Positions 1 through 8,752 of a stretch of 64,000 bases of DNA are shown in pieces. Made by a program: the position numbers and the translations under genes. The notes beneath the pieces were generated by a model. The model worked only from the letters and a program-made list of their open reading frames with translations. It had not been told where the DNA came from and ran no database searches. Position 1 is the stretch's first letter, and every line of letters starts with the position of its first letter. The DNA lies in NCBI RefSeq assembly GCF_000014005.1, contig NC_008009.1:2790001-2854000 (forward strand), written 5' to 3'. The stretch comes from Candidatus Koribacter versatilis Ellin345. GTDB lineage: Bacteria; Acidobacteriota; Terriglobia; Terriglobales; Acidobacteriaceae.

Positions 1-71
1 TGATAGCCGCAACCGGTGCTAAGCACTACCGCAAGGGCGATCGCGATCAGCGAGACGCGGAAAGCTGTCAC
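1..71 (-). CDS. Lipoprotein, N-terminal fragment (possibly LptE-like), cut by the window edge
   Basis: Reading leftward from a GTG whose last two bases are the first two of the preceding gene's TGA (GTGA overlap), the frame encodes a short N-terminus, a hydrophobic stretch (SLIAIALAVVL) and a lipobox LSTGCGY, with the acylated Cys at about residue 21. This is a type II signal peptide, so the product should be an outer-membrane or periplasmic lipoprotein. A CGY start of the mature protein is common in LptE, the lipoprotein partner of LptD in LPS export, but only 23 residues are visible and that identity is a guess. Translational coupling to the upstream ASADH-like gene is inferred from the overlap. 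Confidence 0.6.
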   Translation of the reverse strand, partial: MTAFRVSLIAIALAVVLSTGCGY

Positions 72-1120
72 TGCACCTGGCCTCGTGGACGGCTGGCGGC
101 CATCAGTTCCGCGCACTCGACGGCGGAGGTCGAAGAGACGCGCAGGTTGTCGGACGTCGCCCAAATCCAGAAACCACTCTCCTTCAGCGGATCGCGCCGC
201 ACATTCACCAGCACTTGTTCCTGTCCCGCCGCGCTCACGTTGTTGGGCGCTTCGGTCTCGGTTGCGAGCGTCACGTGCTCACCGCTTAGCGCCTCGCGCA
301 ATTGGTCGAGCGTCGCGCCATCCGCCAATTCAATGTAAAGCGAAAAGCCGTGGCCGTGGAAGGTGGGCGTCTGCAACAGCATCAACGAAGGTACGGGGGC
401 AGCGTTGCCGACAATCGCCTTAAAGTGGCGCAGAATGCGCTGTTCTGATTCGGCCAGCGAATGCACCGATCCTGCCCCGAAGCGGTCCACCATGTTGAAC
501 GCGACTTGCGTGCCGAAAATCGTCATAGGAAGTTGCTGGAAGCTGAGCAAATTGATGGTCTGTTCGTGGAGTTCATCCATGCCGCGCTTCCCGCGTTCAG
601 AGGCAGGCTCGAAGACAGTCGCAATCGCGTTGCGAATGGCGCCGGCCTTCTTTGCGCGGACAAGCAGCAATGCGAGCACCACCGCTGCGGGATGGGCGAC
701 CACCACGGGATGTGTGGTGAGGCTCAGTTCCGCCGTGCCGAGTTCGTGCTCGATCCAAGGAGATCGCAGCTGCACACCGGGCTCGTTCTCGAGGGCATAA
801 GAGAGATCGATAATCTCGCTGCCGGACTGCTTGGACTGCTTCCACGTCTTCTGCGTGAACTCGGGATCGCTCGCGAAGAAAGCGAAGTCAACGTTCGCGA
901 GATGCTCGGGGACAAGACTCTGGATGAAGGTGGCTTCATCGCCAACCTGTTCAAGCTGGCCAAGGGACTCTTCGTCATCGAGCAGACGAACGTCCTGCGC
1001 TGGGAAATTGCGCTCGCTGAGGACCTCTTTAATTTCACGGCCCTTAAGGGTGGCAGCGCCGACAATGGCAACTCGAAACAGCATGCCCCAATTCGTATTT
1101 TCGTTTTTAGTTTTAGTCAT
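68..1120 (-). CDS. Aspartate-semialdehyde dehydrogenase homologue lacking the catalytic cysteine (Usg-1-like)
   Basis: The N-terminus RVAIVGAATLKG resembles the Rossmann turn of the Asd/ArgC family. Later segments match the dimerisation domain (TQVAFN, and PTFHGHGFSLYIEL in the position of the family's PVFxGHSxxxxxE). The region where the family has its nucleophilic Cys (NPNCST type) instead reads VVVAHPAAVVLALL, and the only Cys in the protein is near the C-terminus (VECAEL). It is therefore probably not an active ASADH and resembles E. coli Usg-1-type paralogues of unknown function. The ATG at 1120 lies 14 bases after the pssA stop; an internal ATG at 1084 is an alternative start. It sits last but one in the psd-pssA operon. 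Confidence 0.8.
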   Translation of the reverse strand: MTKTKNENTNWGMLFRVAIVGAATLKGREIKEVLSERNFPAQDVRLLDDEESLGQLEQVGDEATFIQSLVPEHLANVDFAFFASDPEFTQKTWKQSKQSGSEIIDLSYALENEPGVQLRSPWIEHELGTAELSLTTHPVVVAHPAAVVLALLLVRAKKAGAIRNAIATVFEPASERGKRGMDELHEQTINLLSFQQLPMTIFGTQVAFNMVDRFGAGSVHSLAESEQRILRHFKAIVGNAAPVPSLMLLQTPTFHGHGFSLYIELADGATLDQLREALSGEHVTLATETEAPNNVSAAGQEQVLVNVRRDPLKESGFWIWATSDNLRVSSTSAVECAELMAASRPRGQVQ

Positions 1121-1133
1121 TCTTTGAGTGTTC

Positions 1134-2021
1134 TCAGTCGGCGTGTACAACCTGGTCGGGAGACGGCGGCGGCATTTGCGATCCGCGGCGGAAGCCATAG
1201 AAGAGCCGCGAGAAAATGCCCCAGAACATATACGTGATGGAAATGACGAACAGCGTCCAATCGGAGAACAAGATGATCATCGCAACCAGTGCGCACAGCA
1301 CAACAATGAGTCGCGCCGAGTGACGCTGGCGGAAATCCACGCCCTTGAAACTCGGGAAGCGCCAGCGGCTGACCATGAGGAATCCGAGCGTAAGAACGAA
1401 GAACGCCCAGATTAGCGCCATCCACCAGGACGCGATGGGATAGCCGTGCGCAAAGTGAACCACGGACGCGATGACGCCCGCACCGCCAGGTATCGGCATA
1501 CCGACAAAGTATTTCTTTCCTGGCCTGCCCGGGTTTGATGGCTGCGGATTCAATTGGATGTTGAAGCGTGCGAGACGGCAAGCGCCAGCGGCGAGGAACA
1601 GGAAGGTCACCACGGCGCCGAAGCGCATGAGCTTCCCTTGCAGAACCGTGTTGGCCATCGCCATGGCGTGGAAGCCCCACAGCCACGCGAGGATCGCGGG
1701 CGCCATGCCGAAGGTGATTACGTCGGCAAGCGAATCGAGTTCGCGGCCAAAATCGCTGGTGGTGTTGGTCATGCGCGCCACGCGGCCGTCGAGGCCGTCG
1801 AAGACGATCGCGAAGCCAATCGCGAGCGCAGCGAGATCGTAGTGCCGCGGATCACCCTGGTTGTTGGCAGCTTGAATCGCCTGGGAGATGGCGTAATAGC
1901 CCGCCGCGATGTTCACCGCGGTGAAGAGCGAAGGAAGGATGTACAGGCCCTTACGCAGCCGGCGTTGTCGGCCAGGATCGTCATCTTTACGACGCATTGG
2001 CGTTAACGTCCCTAATTTCAA
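1134..2021 (-). CDS. pssA: CDP-diacylglycerol--serine O-phosphatidyltransferase
   Basis: An integral inner-membrane enzyme that makes phosphatidylserine from CDP-diacylglycerol and serine. The CDP-alcohol phosphatidyltransferase signature DGxxAR-x8-GxxxDxxxD is complete (D78, G79, A82, R83, G92, D96, D100). Several hydrophobic helices follow, and the C-terminal tail is polar and Pro-rich. At 295 residues it is slightly longer than typical subclass II enzymes. Its start overlaps the psd stop by 4 bases (ATGA), so the two enzymes of phosphatidylethanolamine synthesis are translationally coupled. Confidence 0.95.
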
Positions 2022-2683
2022 CGTGCTCCTCCGCGTTCCGTGCCGCTCAGCACCGGCGCATTACCGTGTGCCACTCGTGCAACTGCGAGGATAGTCGAGC
2101 CGCCGGCAACATGGTCTCCAATCTTCACCGAGACGTCGGATTCAGATGTGAAAATCACGTCAACTCGCGAACCGAACTTTATCAATCCGACACGCTCTCC
2201 GCGACCAACCACGTCCCCGACCTTCTTCGTAAATACGATGCGACGGGCCAGCAGTCCGGCAATCTGCTTGAAGATCACCGTCTGCCCTTCACCTTCCACG
2301 GTCACAATGTTCTGTTCGTTGGCGTCGGCGGAAATCGCGCCCATGGCGTTGCCGAACTTGCCCTTCTGGTAGCGCACTTCGCGGATGGTTCCGGCAATGG
2401 GCGAGCGATTTACGTGCACGTTAAAGATGTTGAGGAATACGCTGATACGGGTCCGGGGCTCGCCGTTTACATCCACCGTAACGATGTCCGTGACCTTGCC
2501 GTCGCCCGGTGAAACGATCGCGCCGACCGTCTGCGGGATCTGGCGCTCCGGATCGCGAAAGAACCAGCCAAAGAAGAATGCCAACAGCAGGGGAATGATC
2601 GCCAGCGGCCAGATGGTGAAATAGCCCACCAAAATCGCAACCGCGACGAAGGCGACCACGTAATAGATTCCGTCACGAACCAT
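2018..2683 (-). CDS. psd: Phosphatidylserine decarboxylase, short proenzyme
   Basis: It decarboxylates phosphatidylserine to phosphatidylethanolamine. Two hydrophobic N-terminal segments (about residues 7-40) anchor it. The family motifs SPGDGKV (58-64) and [13 protein letters not shown] (83-95) are present. Near the C-terminus is [10 protein letters not shown], in which Ser172 should become the pyruvoyl group after self-cleavage. The length of 221 fits the short (archaeal/alphaproteobacterial-type) class. It is the first gene of the operon psd-pssA-ASADH-like-lipoprotein. Confidence 0.95.
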
Positions 2684-2741
2684 AGAGTATCTGAACGATT
2701 ATAGAGCCTCGAAGTTGGCACCCGGCACGGAAAGTAGCTCA

Positions 2742-2796
2742 ATGAAAAGAGAAAGCCTCCGCAGGCGACACGACACACGTGAGGCATTGCGGAGGC
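2742..2796 (-). terminator. Intrinsic terminator after the DUF465 gene
   Basis: Perfect 9-bp inverted repeat GCCTCCGCA/TGCGGAGGC (2755-2763 and 2788-2796). Reading on the minus strand it is followed by a T-rich tail (TTTCTCTTTTC). It separates the DUF465 gene from psd. Confidence 0.6.
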
Positions 2797-2862
2797 CGGG
2801 TTCTCTGTATCCGCTCGCGGTCCGGATCGACGCCTATCCGGGCGCGAAAAGGCTAAACGTAG

Positions 2863-3090
2863 CTAGGCTACGTGATGCTGCTCCTTGTATTGGAGCTCGA
2901 GTTTCTCCATCTCATCCTTCAAGCGCAGCTTTAACTTTTTCAGGCGCACTTCCTCGACCTTTTCGTCTTCCGAAAGATAGCGCTTGGATGTCAGGCTATC
3001 GAGGCGCTGTGCGTATTGAGTGTGTTCGTGGGAGAGACGGCGAAACTCATCGTTGTGTGCGAGAAGCTGTTCGCGGACTGCAGAAGCCAT
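2863..3090 (-). CDS. DUF465 (YdcH-like) small helical protein
   Basis: A 75-residue charged, coiled-coil-prone protein matching the DUF465 pattern (LxHxxDExxRLxxEHxxYxxRLxxL, then short helices rich in Lys/Glu). The ATG at 3090 is chosen because a perfect GGAGG lies 8 bases upstream; a TTG at 3105 would overrun that site. The molecular role of the family is unknown. It lies about 100 bases downstream of rimI and is followed by a strong terminator, so it may be its own unit or the tail of the meaB operon. Confidence 0.85.
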   Translation of the reverse strand: MASAVREQLLAHNDEFRRLSHEHTQYAQRLDSLTSKRYLSEDEKVEEVRLKKLKLRLKDEMEKLELQYKEQHHVA

Positions 3091-3188
3091 CCGGCAAACC
3101 TCCAATTCAATCGCCTCGCGTCCGAAGGCCCGGAGATCCCGGGTTGGATTTGAGGCGATTCAGACGGTAGCACACGACCTGCTCTCAT

Positions 3189-3665
3189 TCAACGGATTTT
3201 CATACTGATTGCCGTTAACTTTTTCTCAAACAGGAGGGCATCCTCTTGCGGATTACTGTAGTAATTCCTGCGACTCCCGACCTGTTCAAAACCTAGTACT
3301 TCGTACAGGTGCTGGGCAGGAAGATTGGAAGCGCGGACCTCCAGAAAGATGCGAGTTCCTACGGCGGCTTCGGCAATGGAGACGAGTCGCTGTACGAGAT
3401 CCCTGCCAATGCCCTGGCGCTTTGCGGAAAGTGCAACGGCAACGTTCTCCAGTTCCCACTCGTCCGCAACTTGGTGGCCAACAATGAATCCGAGGACTTC
3501 CCCCCCGCGCTCGGCGATGAAGGCAACCCGGTGCGCGTCGAGATCGGTCCAGAGACGCTGGTAAGCATCCTCGCTCCAGTGCGCGGCGCTTTCATTCGCG
3601 CGCTCGATTTGAAGGATGGCCGGCAGGTCGAACGGAACCGACTGACGGATTGAGAACTCGCTCAT
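3189..3665 (-). CDS. rimI: Ribosomal-protein-alanine N-acetyltransferase-type GNAT
   Basis: A 158-residue GNAT fold. The acetyl-CoA-binding region SAKRQGIGRDLVQRLVSIAE (motif A, Q/RxxGxG/A) is followed by FLEVRASNLPAQHLYEVLGFEQVGSRRNYY, the typical RimI C-terminal half. RimI acetylates the N-terminal Ala of ribosomal protein S18. Its start overlaps the tsaB stop by 4 bases; the tsaB-rimI pairing is widespread and supports the assignment. Confidence 0.9.
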   Translation of the reverse strand: MSEFSIRQSVPFDLPAILQIERANESAAHWSEDAYQRLWTDLDAHRVAFIAERGGEVLGFIVGHQVADEWELENVAVALSAKRQGIGRDLVQRLVSIAEAAVGTRIFLEVRASNLPAQHLYEVLGFEQVGSRRNYYSNPQEDALLFEKKLTAISMKIR

Positions 3666-4345
3666 AGGTTCGTCGCGGAGAAGATTTCAGCGTCAGAGCG
3701 ACGGATGTAGTTGGCGTCCAGGTCGTCGGGACGCACCGTCACACCGCGGTCGAGTTGGGCGAAGGCGAGCGCGGCGGCGAGTTCGACGCCGGGAGCCGGG
3801 ATATCCTGGACATCGAGCCTGGCTTCACGCGCGAAGCTCGCGATTTTCTCGTCGGCAACGATCATTGGCGCTCGGAGTTCTCGGACGCGGTCGCCGAGTT
3901 CGGATTGTTTAACGAGCAGCTCGGCGAGGGTGCGAATTTCAAGCTTTGGATGAATTTCGCAATGGCCCAGAAAAATTTCGCTACGACCGGCATCCATCGC
4001 CGCGACCACAGAACCGCTTTCACGTTGCGATGCGGCGGCGATGAGTTCGAGTGTGGAAAGCGCGGTGAGAGGCTTGTTCAGAGCCTCGGCGAACCCCTTA
4101 GCAGCCGCGAGACCCACCCGGAGCCCTGTGAACGATCCCGGCCCGGCGACGACCGCGAAAGCATGCATATCCGACTTCTTCAACGCGGCGCGATCCAGCA
4201 TCGCAGCAAACTTCGGTATCAGTTCGGCAGAGTACTGACCACTGGTCAGCGACTCCGCGGCAAGCACGTGAATTCCCTGCTCGTCGCGGCGCGAGAGACC
4301 GAGGCTCCCCTGCTTGCCGCTCGTGTCAATGGTGAGAAGGATCAT
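3662..4345 (-). CDS. tsaB: tRNA threonylcarbamoyladenosine biosynthesis protein TsaB
   Basis: Starts MILLTIDTSG and carries the YeaZ/TsaB signature GPGSFTGLRVG (about residues 68-78). TsaB is the non-catalytic actin-like-fold partner of TsaD in forming t6A37 on ANN-decoding tRNAs. The length of 227 fits the family. It begins 3 bases after the mce stop and overlaps rimI, so all are on one transcript. Confidence 0.95.
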   Translation of the reverse strand: MILLTIDTSGKQGSLGLSRRDEQGIHVLAAESLTSGQYSAELIPKFAAMLDRAALKKSDMHAFAVVAGPGSFTGLRVGLAAAKGFAEALNKPLTALSTLELIAAASQRESGSVVAAMDAGRSEIFLGHCEIHPKLEIRTLAELLVKQSELGDRVRELRAPMIVADEKIASFAREARLDVQDIPAPGVELAAALAFAQLDRGVTVRPDDLDANYIRRSDAEIFSATNL

Positions 4346-4348
4346 TGC

Positions 4349-4756
4349 TTACACGCCAGTCGGTGGATCTTCGCACAATTCAAGCAGAACTCCGCCGGCG
4401 CTTGAGGGGTGAATGAAGACGTAGAGATGCCCGCCCGCACCGACTTTGATCTCATCGGAGATGAAGCGCGTTCCGGCGGCTTTTAATCGCTCGATCGATC
4501 CGGCAATGTCATCTACGTGCAGTGCGACGTGGTGCAAGCCTTCGCCGCGCTTGGCGAGAAATCTTCCGATGGGCGAATCGTCTTCTGTAGGTTCAAGCAG
4601 CTCGATTCGGCTGCCGTCCATGGGAACCATCGCGAGGCGCACTTTTTCTGCGGCGACAGTCTCCTCGGGCATCACGTTCATGCCGAGCGTCTCGTAAAAC
4701 TTCTTCGCCTGTGCGAGCGACTTCACTGCGATTCCAAGATGATCAATCTGAAACAT
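4349..4756 (-). CDS. mce: Methylmalonyl-CoA epimerase
   Basis: A glyoxalase/VOC-fold protein of 135 residues beginning MFQIDHLGIAVKSL. It retains the metal-ligand pattern of the family (H in DHLGIAV, HHVALHVDD, and a C-terminal Glu in VLLELCE). It interconverts (R)- and (S)-methylmalonyl-CoA in propionate metabolism. The ATG at 4756 is preferred to an upstream start at 4825 because it has a GGGGTGAGG ribosome site directly upstream and avoids overlapping meaB. It lies 34 bases after meaB, which acts in the same pathway; the mutase itself is not in the window. Confidence 0.93.
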   Translation of the reverse strand: MFQIDHLGIAVKSLAQAKKFYETLGMNVMPEETVAAEKVRLAMVPMDGSRIELLEPTEDDSPIGRFLAKRGEGLHHVALHVDDIAGSIERLKAAGTRFISDEIKVGAGGHLYVFIHPSSAGGVLLELCEDPPTGV

Positions 4757-4790
4757 CCTCACCCCACAAACTCGTTTCGCTCTTGGATGT

Positions 4791-5747
4791 CTAACGACGT
4801 CCCACGGTGCCGACAATTTCCTCAATTATCGTGTACGGGTCGCGTTTGTGGTCCGCAATCTCGGCGGCGTAGCGGCTGGCGGCGCCGTTGCCGAGATGCT
4901 CGCGCTCCACCTGCTCCATCAACGCGTCACGCAGCATTTCGACCAACCGGTTGCGCCAGTTCTGGATGCGCTTCTCGTGCCCGGCTTCGCTTTTGTCGAG
5001 GAACACGCGGTACTCATCGATTTTCTTCACCAACTCGGGAATGCCATCGCCCGTGTGGGCCACAGTCTTCACAATCGGCGGAATCCAGGCATCATGCCGC
5101 AGAGCCAGCCCCTGGAGAGCCCTGATCTCGCGTTCCACACGCTCGGCGCCATCGCGGTCAGCCTTATTGATGACGAAGATGTCGGCGATTTCCATGATGC
5201 CGGCTTTGATGGACTGCACATCATCTCCCATCCCGGGCACGAGCACGACGACCGTGACATCCGCGAGTTTCACGATGTCCACTTCATCCTGGCCAACACC
5301 GACGGTTTCTACCAAAACAAGGTCGCGGCCGCTGGCGTCGAGGATCGAAGTAACATCGGCGGTGGTGCGCGCCAGGCCACCGAGCGAACCACGAGTAGCC
5401 ATGCTGCGGATGAAGATTCCGGGATCGGAGTAGTGACCCTGCATGCGAATACGATCGCCGAGAATCGCGCCGCCACTGAACGGCGAGGTGGGGTCAATGG
5501 CGACGATGCCTACCGTCTTCTCGGCCTTGCGGTACTCGCGTGCGACGCCGTCCACCAGCGTGCTTTTGCCCGCACCTGGTGCGCCGGTAACGCCGATAAT
5601 CCCCGCGTTTCCGCTATGAGGAAAGAGCGCCTTCATCAACTCGCTGGCGTACGGGGAGCGGTTCTCGACGGCAGTAATCGCGCGCGCAAGAGCACGCAAG
5701 TCGCCGCTGCGAATCCGTTCCGCCCAATTCTTGATCTCGTCAGTCAC
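4791..5747 (-). CDS. meaB: Methylmalonyl-CoA mutase-associated GTPase MeaB
   Basis: A G3E-family GTPase with P-loop GAPGAGKST (residues 55-63), the DPTSPFSGGAILGDRIRM segment typical of MeaB/ArgK, ETVGVGQDE (switch region) and the guanine-specificity motif NKAD. MeaB protects and reloads adenosylcobalamin on methylmalonyl-CoA mutase. It heads the minus-strand operon meaB-mce-tsaB-rimI. The start shares a 72-base divergent gap with hemW. Confidence 0.95.
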   Translation of the reverse strand: MTDEIKNWAERIRSGDLRALARAITAVENRSPYASELMKALFPHSGNAGIIGVTGAPGAGKSTLVDGVAREYRKAEKTVGIVAIDPTSPFSGGAILGDRIRMQGHYSDPGIFIRSMATRGSLGGLARTTADVTSILDASGRDLVLVETVGVGQDEVDIVKLADVTVVVLVPGMGDDVQSIKAGIMEIADIFVINKADRDGAERVEREIRALQGLALRHDAWIPPIVKTVAHTGDGIPELVKKIDEYRVFLDKSEAGHEKRIQNWRNRLVEMLRDALMEQVEREHLGNGAASRYAAEIADHKRDPYTIIEEIVGTVGRR

Positions 5748-5819
5748 AGTCGGTTGGTCCCAGAAAACTCTACAGTTTAGCCCATAGGCCGTGCCAAGCT
5801 TTGTGATGGATAATGAGTT

Positions 5820-7052
5820 GTGGCCCTCGGCATTTATATCTCTGTCCCGTTTTGCCGCACTAAGTGCTCTTTCTGCAATTTCGCGTCAGGGGTGTTCTCG
5901 CGGGAGCTTTTCGACCGCTACATCAATATCGTGGCCGAAGACATTGCGCGGGCCGAACAGATTGCGCCGGGCGCTCAGTTCGAGAGCGAGGTGGACTCGA
6001 TCTATCTCGGTGGGGGGACTCCGAGTGTATTGGCCCCCGACCAACTGGAGCGACTTTTCCTCGCGGTTCACGAAAAGTTCAAAGTGAGCAACAACACCGA
6101 AGTCACAGTGGAATGCGCGCCGGGAACACTGACCCGCGAAATGCTGAACGCGCTGGTGGATTTCGGTGTGAACCGCGTGAGCCTTGGGGTGCAGTCGTTT
6201 GTAGATGAAGAGAGCCGTTCGGTCGGACGACTCCATACGCGCGAAATCACCTTCGCCGACATCAATTCCCTGCGCCAACATGGGATTGAAAACATCAGCG
6301 TGGACCTGATCGCCGGACTTCCGCACCAAACGCCCAAGAGTTGGCGTGAGTCGCTGCAGGACGTGGTGGACTCGCAGGTGCCGCACGTAAGTGTGTACAT
6401 GCTTGAGGTCGATGAGGACTCCCGCTTGGGACGCGAACTGATGGCGGGCGGCACGCGCTACCATGCCCATTTTGTCCCCGATGACGACACCACCGCGGAC
6501 CTCTATCAGCAGGCGTGCGACACACTGAACAAGGCTGGAGTAAGGCAATACGAAATCTCGAATTTTGCACGCCCAGAGAGCGAATCGCGGCATAACTTAA
6601 AGTATTGGTTGAGGCAGCCTTATCTTGGATTTGGGGTGGATGCTCACTCCATGCTGGCTTCGCAGAATTGCGAGGGACTGCGCTTCTCCACTGCCGACGA
6701 CCTGGATCAATTCCTTGCCGGAGCGCCGCGAACGTTTCGCCATGTGAACCGGGCCGCAGCGGAAGACGAAGCATTCTTCCTCGGCTTGCGACTGAACCGC
6801 GGCGTCGACCTGAGCGCGATCGAGCAGGAGTCCGGGAAAGACCCCGTCGCACGTCGCGGCGCCGCACTCGAAGAACTCACAGAGGCCGAACTCCTCCAAC
6901 GCGATCACTGCACCATACGTCTCACCGATCGCGGGCGGTTGCTCTCCAATGAAGTCTTTGAGCGGTTAACGCTTGCCGCGCCTCCCGAAGAGGAACGGCG
7001 GAACGAGTCGGCGAATCCGCCACTCATCGCAATTTCTCCGCCACCCAAGTAA
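5820..7052 (+). CDS. hemW: Radical SAM heme chaperone HemW (coproporphyrinogen III oxidase-like)
   Basis: The N-terminus IYISVPFCRTKCSFCNF carries the CxxxCxxC radical-SAM cluster motif followed by F rather than a fourth Cys, as in HemW and unlike HemN. GGGTPS and SLGVQSF follow in the expected places, and the C-terminal HemN domain includes FFLGLRLNRGVDL. HemW is a heme-binding chaperone rather than an oxidase. The start is a GTG at 5820; no in-frame ATG gives a better N-terminus. The length of 410 is usual. Confidence 0.92.
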   Translation: MALGIYISVPFCRTKCSFCNFASGVFSRELFDRYINIVAEDIARAEQIAPGAQFESEVDSIYLGGGTPSVLAPDQLERLFLAVHEKFKVSNNTEVTVECAPGTLTREMLNALVDFGVNRVSLGVQSFVDEESRSVGRLHTREITFADINSLRQHGIENISVDLIAGLPHQTPKSWRESLQDVVDSQVPHVSVYMLEVDEDSRLGRELMAGGTRYHAHFVPDDDTTADLYQQACDTLNKAGVRQYEISNFARPESESRHNLKYWLRQPYLGFGVDAHSMLASQNCEGLRFSTADDLDQFLAGAPRTFRHVNRAAAEDEAFFLGLRLNRGVDLSAIEQESGKDPVARRGAALEELTEAELLQRDHCTIRLTDRGRLLSNEVFERLTLAAPPEEERRNESANPPLIAISPPPK

Positions 7053-7073
7053 ACTCAAGTTTTGGACTCATTT

Positions 7074-8153
7074 ATGAGCAGCACTGATACGAAGACACAC
7101 TCCCCTGAAGCTGTGAAGCGCGCATCGGTTGTTGATCTGCGCTCCGACACGGTAACCAAACCGTCCCCCGAAATGCGTCGCGCGATGATGGAAGCCGAAG
7201 TTGGCGACGACGTTTACGGCGAAGACCCGACTATCAATCGACTTGAACATCGTGCCGCCGAAATCTTCGGACGCGAAGCAGCGATCCTCGTTCCGACCGG
7301 AACCATGGGAAACCAGATCGCAATCAAGATCCACACCCGCCCCGGGCAGGAAATTATTTGCGAAGAACGCGCGCACATCAAAGACTACGAGATGGCGATG
7401 CTGGCGCAATTCTCCGGATGTTTGCCACGGACCGTGGCCGGTGAAAAAGGCATTCCAACCTGGAAGCAGATCCAGCGAAAGATCCAGCCACCGACGTATT
7501 ACATCGCGCAGACTGGGTTGATCGCGCTGGAAAACACGCACAACATGGCGGGCGGCACCGTGATCCCCATCGAAACAATCAATGACATCTGCGACGGAGC
7601 TCACAGCGTCAAGCTGCCGGTCCACATGGACGGCGCACGCGTGTTTAATGCGTCCGCGGCGCTGGGCAAGCCCGTTTCAGAAATTACGAAGAACGTGGAC
7701 TCGGTGATGTTCTGCCTGTCGAAGGGACTCGGCGCGCCAGTTGGTTCCCTGCTGGTAGGCTCGAAGGAATTCATCCGAATGGCGCGCATCTACCGCAAGT
7801 CACTCGGAGGAGGTATGCGGCAGGCCGGCATCCTGGCTGCTGCGGGATTGATCGCGCTGGAGCAAGGACCGAAGCGCCTGCACGATGACCACGGGAACGC
7901 CAAGCACGTGGCGGAGCGGCTCGCAGACATTCGCGGAATCAACATTGACGCTGCCACTGTCCAGACCAACATCGTGATCTTCGACGTGAGCGGCACCGGC
8001 ATGGATACAGCGGATTTCGCGCGCAAGCTTGCCGAGAAGAACGTGCTCGCCAGCGGGATCAGCCCGGAGTTGATGCGCATTGTTACGCATCTCGACGTAG
8101 ACCGCGCGGCATGTGACCATGCCGTCAACATGATTGAAGAAATCTGCGCCTAG
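7074..8153 (+). CDS. ltaE: Low-specificity threonine aldolase family PLP enzyme
   Basis: Fold-type I PLP enzyme with [19 protein letters not shown] at the N-terminus, [10 protein letters not shown], and the PLP-lysine region [16 protein letters not shown], in which Lys forms the Schiff base. It cleaves L-threonine/L-allo-threonine to glycine and acetaldehyde. The ATG at 7074 is used; an in-frame TTG at 7062 is possible. It begins 21 bases after hemW and the next gene follows within 15 bases, so hemW-ltaE-SRPBCC may be one unit. Confidence 0.92.
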   Translation: MSSTDTKTHSPEAVKRASVVDLRSDTVTKPSPEMRRAMMEAEVGDDVYGEDPTINRLEHRAAEIFGREAAILVPTGTMGNQIAIKIHTRPGQEIICEERAHIKDYEMAMLAQFSGCLPRTVAGEKGIPTWKQIQRKIQPPTYYIAQTGLIALENTHNMAGGTVIPIETINDICDGAHSVKLPVHMDGARVFNASAALGKPVSEITKNVDSVMFCLSKGLGAPVGSLLVGSKEFIRMARIYRKSLGGGMRQAGILAAAGLIALEQGPKRLHDDHGNAKHVAERLADIRGINIDAATVQTNIVIFDVSGTGMDTADFARKLAEKNVLASGISPELMRIVTHLDVDRAACDHAVNMIEEICA

Positions 8154-8166
8154 GACGACCCTCAAA

Positions 8167-8622
8167 ATGCGCCTGGAATACTCGACCGTTTGTAACTGCA
8201 AGCCCGAGCACATCTGGCAGACCTTTCAACGCGTGGAAGAGTGGCCGCGCTGGAGCGGCGTAATCGCCAACACGCAATGGATCGAGGGCGCGCCGTGGCA
8301 ACCGGGCAGCCAATTTCAGATGCAGATCTTGCAGCCAATCCCCGTCATGTTTCGGCCCGAAGTTTTGGAATGCTCGCCACCGGGCTATGTGCATTGGATC
8401 GGCAAAACGACGGCACTCAATGCCGAACAGTGGTTCTCGTTCGAGGCCCAACCCGACGGCACCACCGTGATGAAGACATGGCAGGATTTCAGCGGCCCCG
8501 CCAGCTTCATGTTCGGCGAGAGCGTGAAGACGGCGATCACCAACATCTACGTGGACCTGTTCCGATCGCTCAAGGAAGAAGCCGAAAAACTCGCACGCAC
8601 AGCTATATCGGATTCCGAGTAA
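8167..8622 (+). CDS. SRPBCC (START/polyketide cyclase-like) protein
   Basis: A 151-residue protein beginning MRLEYSTVCNCKPEHIW and continuing FQRVEEWPRWSGVI, the helix-grip start of SRPBCC ligand-binding proteins; WFSFEAQPDGTTVMKTWQDFSG and an amphipathic C-terminal helix complete the fold. The ligand is unknown. The ATG at 8167 has AGGACGA about 9 bases upstream and lies just after the ltaE stop. Confidence 0.8.
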   Translation: MRLEYSTVCNCKPEHIWQTFQRVEEWPRWSGVIANTQWIEGAPWQPGSQFQMQILQPIPVMFRPEVLECSPPGYVHWIGKTTALNAEQWFSFEAQPDGTTVMKTWQDFSGPASFMFGESVKTAITNIYVDLFRSLKEEAEKLARTAISDSE

Positions 8623-8752
8623 CTATAAGCCAGACTTTCCGCATCTCAAGTTTTATGTTATAAAATTCCAACCTTCCTGTACGACTCCCAGCGGAGCGAC
8701 GCGAACAAAATTGGATTGAGGTTGAGGTGTCCTCACCGGACCGAGGCCGAGC

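Noticed and set aside
461-1237. 258-aa plus-strand frame opposite the ASADH-like gene
   Set aside because: Shadow frame; the minus-strand protein has recognisable family motifs and operon context.
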